Source: Euryarchaeota archaeon UBA125 (lineage in GTDB: Archaea > Thermoplasmatota > Poseidoniia > Poseidoniales > Thalassarchaeaceae). From it: 8,103 nucleotides of DNA. The DNA lies in contig DAPV01000079.1 in assembly GCA_002502625.1 (NCBI GenBank), positions 1-8,103 on the forward strand. The letters run 5' to 3'. The notes under the pieces are model-generated. The model was not told where the DNA came from. It did no database searches and worked only from the letters and a program-made list of their open reading frames with translations. A program made the position numbers and the translations under genes. This document shows, in pieces, positions 8,001-8,103 of this stretch. Position 1 is the first letter of the stretch. Every line of letters begins with the position of its first letter.

Positions 8001-8103
8001 ATCCAATGATTCTACTTTAATTTCCATTGGTTTTCGATTGTCTGTTCCAAACTTATCTACAATAATTGGATTATTTTCTGATTCTTCTTCGAATTCTTCT
8101 TCT
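5043..8103 (-). CDS. GH38 alpha-mannosidase-like protein, predicted catalytically inactive; N-terminus outside window
   Basis: The protein resembles bacterial-type GH38 alpha-mannosidases (mannosylglycerate-hydrolase group) over nearly its whole length. Numbering from the Met at 8027 (994 residues), it shows the N-terminal barrel (about 54-380: FDLDGQTLILEEY, GRLNIGPWY, FLVGGEALVRNL, SHVSQLPTLL), the helical middle (LSSRIYLKRMND, TEPLAALSW, GGVSPDEVHMDM) and the C-terminal beta domains (EDAGDSYDHSP at 613-623, ERFLAVIG, TLVRSIGW, LPAPGSQCIGI). Catalytic positions are replaced. The family HTHWD reads FALWP (59-63), nucleophile LPDS reads MPRS (Arg174), and the zinc His of the NHPHDS segment is Phe405. 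A non-hydrolytic binding or scaffold role is inferred. The frame stays open past the Met at 8027 to the right edge, encoding EEEFEEESE and a linker. No ribosome site precedes that Met, so I treat the gene as 5'-partial; 8027 remains a possible start. There is no membrane segment. Confidence 0.88.
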   Translation of the reverse strand, partial: EEEFEEESENNPIIVDKFGTDNRKPMEIKVESLDALPNRVPLSESEPNEAPPEVPIQPREVLAPAGSVYDDLPDTERSGHIVPFALWPRTAVRSIASNRHLLLDMFDDLLALLESNEDTFPSFDLDGQTLILEEYLIQRPENRERVMSLVSEGRLNIGPWYNPPSQFLVGGEALVRNLQRGVAMTKSLGGTIGSTVMPRSTSHVSQLPTLLSEIGSDELIFNGGAGPWIQDARGVFKWSSSDGDSSILAIKQIPSGDSLSGWGFEKRETDSKNSMDVDSETASNRIETLSNLHLEKYGWLPPMMLFGNGTRHGMAQPSLPSLIADANKAMEGEVTFSHSTFSKFGKDVRSWVGRKKLYSYDGEMRHGWDRMLHSGALSSRIYLKRMNDHTIRTITQSTEPLAALSWFHKGRNRWDRIQNAWDLVLQNHGFHEIGGVSPDEVHMDMEDSFRHAQETAAMVIEDVRIELADGMNLHHIDRDAIPMLLHNPLGTEWSGMLPVDIVAPAYRCWLDSGNPVHLEFSKPPKNSTIISDLIQVSPEIDTHLHRDSHVELELPRIRGRVQIHRLPPGIHVLHAVPGHASPSTLPSKPVEVEQGDGRISAIDNGEIRVEFLPDGRFDLVDRSTGRRFPGIGRLEDIEDAGDSYDHSPAGHPGKTDGPMDLRTQPIDRRLHDSDITRIQTTTNLQHSDEWSATVHLRVVWNIPAYLDSLNQTRSVELAPVTVDHFVTLRLGARNIEVETWVDNKAEDHRLRLIIPTGMHLTNVNAGTPFDVVRRPVLHPHDPSWVQPLVPTQPMERFLAVIGTEDGLNDGGLALLSPGVNEYEITLADDADPGGHDIALTLVRSIGWTSQSGFSHRPTNADAVLPAPGSQCIGISITRWSILPFDEDWQSENIHHAAECFATSANLLVATRKPLANGFFEESLTPGTLGRSLEHIRFDGEGPIPVLSAFKPSEDLGGIILRVYNPTDTDWKGRIHSDLDLERVHECSMLENARRKKLELKNGGWDAEVKSGSIVQWRLS

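Overview
The window is an A+T-rich, densely packed stretch with seven protein genes and no RNA gene, mobile element or CRISPR array. The best guess for the source is an uncultivated marine archaeon of the Thermoplasmatota (Marine Group II/III type). The reasons are the gene mix (membrane pyrophosphatase, a small lipoprotein with a Cys-Ile-Gly-Asp start, a GHMP sugar kinase and an S1-domain protein), the compact layout, and GGTGA-type ribosome binding sites. This assignment is inference, and a bacterial source is not excluded.

Layout. On the + strand, positions 3-1010 hold the C-terminal half of a membrane pyrophosphatase (hppA) whose 5' part lies outside the window. It is followed by a secreted lipoprotein of unknown function (1111-2067) and an alpha/beta-hydrolase of the carboxylesterase type (2077-2667). 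The last two are 9 bases apart and look co-transcribed. On the - strand, four genes read towards them in this order: a very large GH38 alpha-mannosidase-like protein (5043 to beyond the right edge), a NERD-nuclease/S1 fusion (5000-3798), a GHMP-family sugar kinase (3801-2929, 4-base overlap) and a short glutaredoxin-like protein (2911-2636). The two blocks converge and their last genes overlap by 32 bases.

The most interesting item is the GH38-like protein. Its fold signatures align almost without gaps to bacterial-type alpha-mannosidases. However, every catalytic position I can place is replaced: the zinc-binding His and Asp, the nucleophile Asp and the third zinc-ligand His, plus two further substrate-site acidic positions. 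It therefore looks like a pseudoenzyme. Its reading frame stays open to the window edge through an acidic and Pro/Glu-rich linker, so a further N-terminal domain is probably encoded outside the window. Together with the sugar kinase and the NERD-S1 protein it forms a tight same-strand cluster that may be a functional unit. No known system that I recognise matches this set.
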